From Eulemur rufifrons (Eukaryota > Chordata > Mammalia > Primates > Lemuridae): a stretch of DNA of 64,000 nt. Location of the stretch: positions 15,676,193 to 15,740,192 of the forward strand of contig NC_091012.1 of NCBI RefSeq assembly GCF_041146395.1, read 5' to 3'. A program made the translations under genes and the position numbers. The notes under the pieces were generated by a model. It was not told the DNA's origin. It did no database searches and was given only the letters and a program-made list of their open reading frames with translations. Numbering within the stretch: the stretch's first letter is position 1; each line of letters begins with the position of its first letter. Below, piece after piece: positions 59,290-64,000 of this stretch.

Positions 59290-60005
59290 TTAACAGCACC
59301 AGGTAGGTGACAATACTTTGCAGGGCTGCGGTTCTCCAGAAGGCAGTATATGCTCTGAATCAGCATCCAATATATGGTGTGGGTCCTGTCATAGCCAGGT
59401 TTCAAAGGTCCAGGAATTAAAGGGTGGAAGTGGCATGGCACCACTCACCTTACCCCTAGTGACCTACCAGCAAAAGTTTTGTTTCCTGTTCTCACAACAA
59501 CCTTAGGCTCTGCTGGCCTAGAAGTCTTAGTTCCAGGTGGAGGAATGCTTCCTCCAGGAGACACAACAGAGATTCCACTCAACTGGAAGTGAAGACTGCC
59601 ACCAGTCACTTTGGGCTCTTCATGCCTCTGACTCAACAGACTAAGAGTTGCTGTGTTGGCTGGGGTGACTGATCTGGACTAGCAAGGGGAAACTGGACTG
59701 CTGCTCCACCATAGAGGCAAGGAAGAGCATGTCTTGAATACAGGAGATCCCTCAGGGAGTCCCATAGCATTGCCATGTCCTGTGATTAAGGTCAGTGAGA
59801 AATTACAACCACCCAATCCTGGTAGGACTATGAATGGCTGACCTTACAAGAATGGACTTTGGGTCACTCCACCAGCTACAGGACCACAGCCAGCTGAGGT
59901 GCAGAAAGCAAAGGGAGTACAGAATGGGTAGTAGAAGGTGGTTAGAAATACCAGCTACCACTATGTGACCGGTTACATAAACAAGAACCGTAATTGTCAC
60001 GAGTA
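59290..60005 (+). mobile_element. Possible ancient ERV-type internal fragment
   Basis: The stretch resembles a widespread, old interspersed retroelement that I tentatively class as ERVL-like internal sequence. No LTRs are recognised at its edges and the reading frames are short. Treated as a decayed fragment without coding capacity. The class needs a repeat-library comparison. Confidence 0.35.
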
Positions 60006-61070
60006 GTTCCTCATTTTGTTATGAATACATTTGTCATCAAAATGCCTTTCAGTTAGATCCAAGTTGTTGTGCATATCAATACCTCCCTTTTTATTGCAGA
60101 GTAGTGTACCACTGTGTGGCTGCATGAGTTGTTTGCAGATTTGGGCAAATATGAATAGGGCTGCCATAAATAGTTAGGTGTAGGTTTTTGTGTGATCCTG
60201 CAGATTTGTTGCTCCCAGGAGTGGCATTGCTCAGCCATATGGTAAGTGTGTGTTTATAAGACATTACCCAATCATTTTCCACAGTGGCTGTAACATTTTA
60301 CTCTCTCACACTAATGCATGAGATTTCAAGTTGTTCTTTGTCCTGGTTAATACTGTCAGTACTTTTATTATAATCCTCTCTAAATCTGTGCCATGTTATC
60401 TCATTTTTATTTCAATTTCCATTTATTTAATGGCCAATGGATGTAAACCACTTTCATGTGCTTATTTGCCATTATATGCCCGCTTTGGTAAAGTACTTAT
60501 GGAGGTACTTTGTCAATTCCTAAAACTGGGTCATTTTTTTTTCTAATTTTCAAGTTTTGAAAGCCCTTTATGTATTCCATATAGAAATTCTTCGTTGGAT
60601 ATATGATCTGCGAATATTTTGTTCCCGTTGTTAGCTTACCTTTTTGACTTTTATTCTGTCTTTCTCAGATCAAAAGTTGTTAATTCTCAGGAAGTCTAAT
60701 TTAATTTTTGTCCTTTAGGAATCATGCTTTTGGTGTCGCGTTCAAGATCTCTTTGCCTATGGCAGGTTATGAGATTTTCTCCCATGCTTTCTTTAAAAGT
60801 GTAATTGTTTTTTATTTAACATTTAGGTATATGATAATTTCTTACACATGGATGTCTAACTGTTCCAATACTATTTCTTGAAAAGACCAACTGTTTTCAA
60901 TTTAATTGTCTTAGATCTTTGTAAAACTACAGGCCATACTCGTGTAGGGCTATTTCTGTATTCTGTGATCAATTTCATTCAGCTATGTGTCTATCCTTGA
61001 GCCAATATCATAGTGTCTTGATTATCGTAGCATTGTCTTAAAGTTAGATAGTGTAATTGCACTTGTATCC
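60006..61070 (-). mobile_element. Old L1 fragment, antisense
   Basis: Antisense ORF2 and 3' pattern (CCACAGTGGCTGTAACATTTTA; TTGTCTTAGATCTTTGTAAAA; GAGCCAATATCATAGTGTCTTG), heavily decayed. Confidence 0.7.
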
Positions 61071-61149
61071 CATGCATAGATTCAAATAAATCATAAATGG
61101 GGAAAAAAGATTTTTAAAAAATCAGCTAACATACGTCTTCCAATTTTAT

Positions 61150-64000
61150 TCTACTTTTGAAAATTATTTTTTTCTTGACAAATAAAAATTGTATATATTT
61201 AAGGTATACAATCTGATGTTTTGATATACATATACATTGTGAAGTGTTTAGCACAATTAACATCGACTCATATAGTTACTATTTTGTATGTGTAGCAAGA
61301 ACATTTAAGATCTGCTCTGTTAGAAAATTTCAAGTATACAGTTCATTACCATTAACTATATTTATGGTGTTGTACATTAGATCTCCAGAACGTATTCATC
61401 TAACTGAAAGTTTGTACCCATTGACCAAAATTCCCCCATTTCTCCCAACCCCAGCCCTGGGCAACCACCTTTCTACTCTCTGTTTCTATGAGTTTGACTT
61501 CTTTAGATTCCACATGTAAGTGAGATCATGCGGTATTTGTCTTTCTGTGCATGGCTTATTTTTCTCTTAGCATAGTGCCCTCCAGGTTCATCCATGTTGT
61601 AGCAAATGGCAAGATTTTCTTGTTTTTTATGTCTGGATAACACTCACATTTTCTTTATCCATTCATTTATTGATGAAATTTAGGTTGTCTCCATTTGTTG
61701 ACTATTGTCAATAACACTGCAATGAACATGGGAGTGCAAATATCTCTCTGAGATCCTGATTTCAATTCCTTTGGATATATAACCAGAACTGAGATTGCTG
61801 GATCACAGGATAGTTCTACTGTTATTGTTTTGAGGGATTTTCATGCTATTTTCCATGACGGCTGTGCCAATTCACATTCCCAGCAACAGTGTACAAGGGT
61901 TTCCTGTTCTCCATATACTCACCAACGCTTGTTATCATTTCACTTTGGACAGTAGCCATCCTAACAAGTGTGAGGCGGTATCTCACTGTGGTTTTGATTT
62001 TCATTTCCCTAATGATTAGTGATGCTGAGCACTTTGTTATATACCTGTTGGTCACTTGTATGTCTTCTTCAGAGAAACGTGTATTCAGATCCTTTGCCTA
62101 TTTTTAAGGTGTTTCTTTTTTTTCTTTGCCATTGAGTTGTATGAGTTTCTTATAGGTTTTGAATATAAGCTTCTTATCAGATACATGGTTTGCAAGTATT
62201 TTCTCCCATTCTGTATGTTGCCTTTTCATGTCATTGATTTTTCCCTTGCTGTGCAGAATGTTTAGTTTGATATAGCTCCTCTTGTTTGTTTTTGTTTTTT
62301 TTGTCTGTGCTTTTTGGAGTCATAGGCATAAAACCATTGCCAAAACCAATGTCAAGGAGTTTTCCCCCTATGTTTTCATCTATCTTCTCGATGTGCCATT
62401 GGATTTGCTTTGCTGGTGTTTTGTTGAGGATTTTTGCATCTTTATTCATGTGAGATATTGGTCTGTAGTTTTCTTTTATTCTTGTTGCTTCTTTTCCTGG
62501 CTTTGTTATCAGGGTGATGCTGGCTTCGTAGAATGAGTTAGGAAGGATTCCCTCCTTCTCAATGTTGTGGAATAGTTTCAGTACAATAGGTGCCAGTTCT
62601 TCCTTGTAGGTCTGGTAGAATTCAGCTGTGAATCTGTGTGGTCCCGGGCCTTTTGGTATTGGGATATTTTTTTTATTACTCTTTCAATCTCACTGCTTGC
62701 TATTGGTCAGGTAAGGATTTCTATTTCTTCCTGATTCAAGCCTGGGAAGTTGTGTGCTTTTCCAAAACTGTATCCATTTTCTCTAGATTTTCTAGTTTGT
62801 GTGTGTAGAGGTTTTCCTAGTAGTCTTGGATGGCATTTTTCATTTCTGTGATACGAATTGTAATGTATTCTTTTTATTTCTGATGGAGCTTATTTGAACT
62901 CTTTCTCTTCTATTCTTCCTTAGGCTATCTAGTGGCCTATTTCTTTTGTTTCTCTTTTCAAAGAGCCAAGATTTCATTTCATTCATTCTCTGGCGGTTTC
63001 TTTGTTTCAATTTTGTTTAATTCTGCTTTGATCTTTATTTCATTTCTTCTGCTAGCTTTGGATTTGGTTTCTTCTCCTTTTTCTGTTTCCTTGAGGTGTG
63101 ACATTAGGTTGTTAATGTGTGATCTTTATGTCTTTTTCATGTTGGCTTTTAGTGCTGTGAACTTTCCTCTCAGAACTGCTTTTCCTGTGCCCCAGCAATT
63201 TTGGAAGCTTGTGTCATTTTTGTCATTCAATTCAAAAAAGCTTCTGATTTCCATCTTGATTTTGTCATTGACCCAAAGATCCTTCAGCAGCAGGTTTCTA
63301 AATCTCCATATATTTGTGTAGTTTTGAGAGTTCCTCTTGGAGTTGATTTCTTCTTTCATTCCACTGTGGCCTGAGAAGATATATGGTATGAACTTAATTT
63401 TTTTTTTAAATTTCCTGAGACTTGTTGTGTGCTCTAACATATGATCTATCTTGGATAATGTTCCATGTATCTGATAAGTGGAATGTATAGTCTGTCATTT
63501 GGGGGTAGAATGTTTTGTAAATATCTTAGATCCAATGATCTGCTAAGTTCTGTCAGTGCAGTGTAGAAGTCCCTGGATGCTATGATCCTGCTGTTTGTTT
63601 CTTTCCTTAAGTCTAGTGGTATTTGTTTTATGACTCTGGGAGCTGCTGCTTTAGGTGCATATATATTTATAATTGTTACAACTTCTTGTTGAATTCATCC
63701 CTTTATCATTGTATAATGACCATTTTTGTCTTTTTTTACTGTTGCTGATTTAAGTCTGTTTCAACTCGTATAAGAATAGCTACTCCTGCTTGTTATTGGT
63801 ATCCATTTGTGTGGAATATTATTTTCCACCCCATTACTTTCAGTCTATGAAAATCTTTACAAGTTAAACGAGCTTCTTGAAGACAGAGTATATTTGGGTT
63901 GTGTTTTTTTTTTAATCTATTCCACCAATCTGTGTCTTTTAAGTGGGGCATTTAGACCATTTACATTCAATGTTAATATTTATATGTTAGATATTACATG
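61150..64000 (-). mobile_element. L1 LINE, antisense, running off the window
   Basis: 3' UTR from about 61150 (GTATATATTTAAGGTATACAA), then ORF2 in antisense up to the window end. ORF2 decayed pieces can be read on the minus strand (MTNRYITKCSASLIIREMKI; LTWVR-type endonuclease/RT regions near 63126-63440). Near 62380 the order jumps from the post-RT region straight to an early RT block ([15 protein letters not shown]), so about 400 codons are deleted. Many stops. Confidence 0.85.

Overview
The window looks like mammalian, most likely strepsirrhine primate (lemur-type), X-chromosome DNA. Two things point there. The dimeric Alu elements carry a middle segment (ATTATCTGGCCAACTAAAA and variants) that I associate with lemur Alus, and the L1 elements are abundant, one of them nearly intact. 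The recognisable genes are a CSAG-like pair, a MAGEA-family gene and an exon of the GABA-A receptor theta subunit gene (GABRQ), which are neighbours in human Xq28. No bacterial, CRISPR, tRNA or rRNA features were seen. All names come from motif reading, not database searches.

Left part (1-17 kb): an X-linked cluster of XLR/SYCP3-family sequences (synaptonemal-complex protein 3 relatives). A plus-strand copy (2.5-3.5 kb: promoter-like region, N-terminal exon, two more exons, one in-frame stop) faces a minus-strand copy (7.5-4.2 kb), and the two share an old inverted duplication. A third, minus-strand piece (16.8-16.2 kb) keeps two clean 3' coding exons, the stop codon and a poly(A) signal. Between them, at 9.0-9.7 kb, is an intact two-exon CSAG-like gene with CCAAT box, TATA box and poly(A) signal.

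Middle (17-35 kb): nested L1 and Alu insertions, including a full-length 6.3-kb antisense L1 with target-site duplications, an intact ORF1, and an ORF2 broken only by two adjacent stop codons. At 31.1-32.3 kb lies a second, directly repeated CSAG-like copy, open in its coding exons but without the TATA box and poly(A) signal of copy 1.

Right part (35-64 kb): a lone 153-bp GABRQ exon (38.67-38.83 kb), old repeats, then a MAGEA-family locus: about 3.4 kb of degenerate upstream repeats rich in splice-donor-like motifs, a short intron, and a pseudogenised coding exon with a well-kept 3' end (50.3-51.9 kb). MaLR LTRs, MIRs and old antisense L1s fill the rest to the window end.

The coding content that can be read is dominated by germline/cancer-testis families (XLR/SYCP3, CSAG, MAGEA), several of them duplicated and partly decayed, as is typical of fast-turnover ampliconic X regions.
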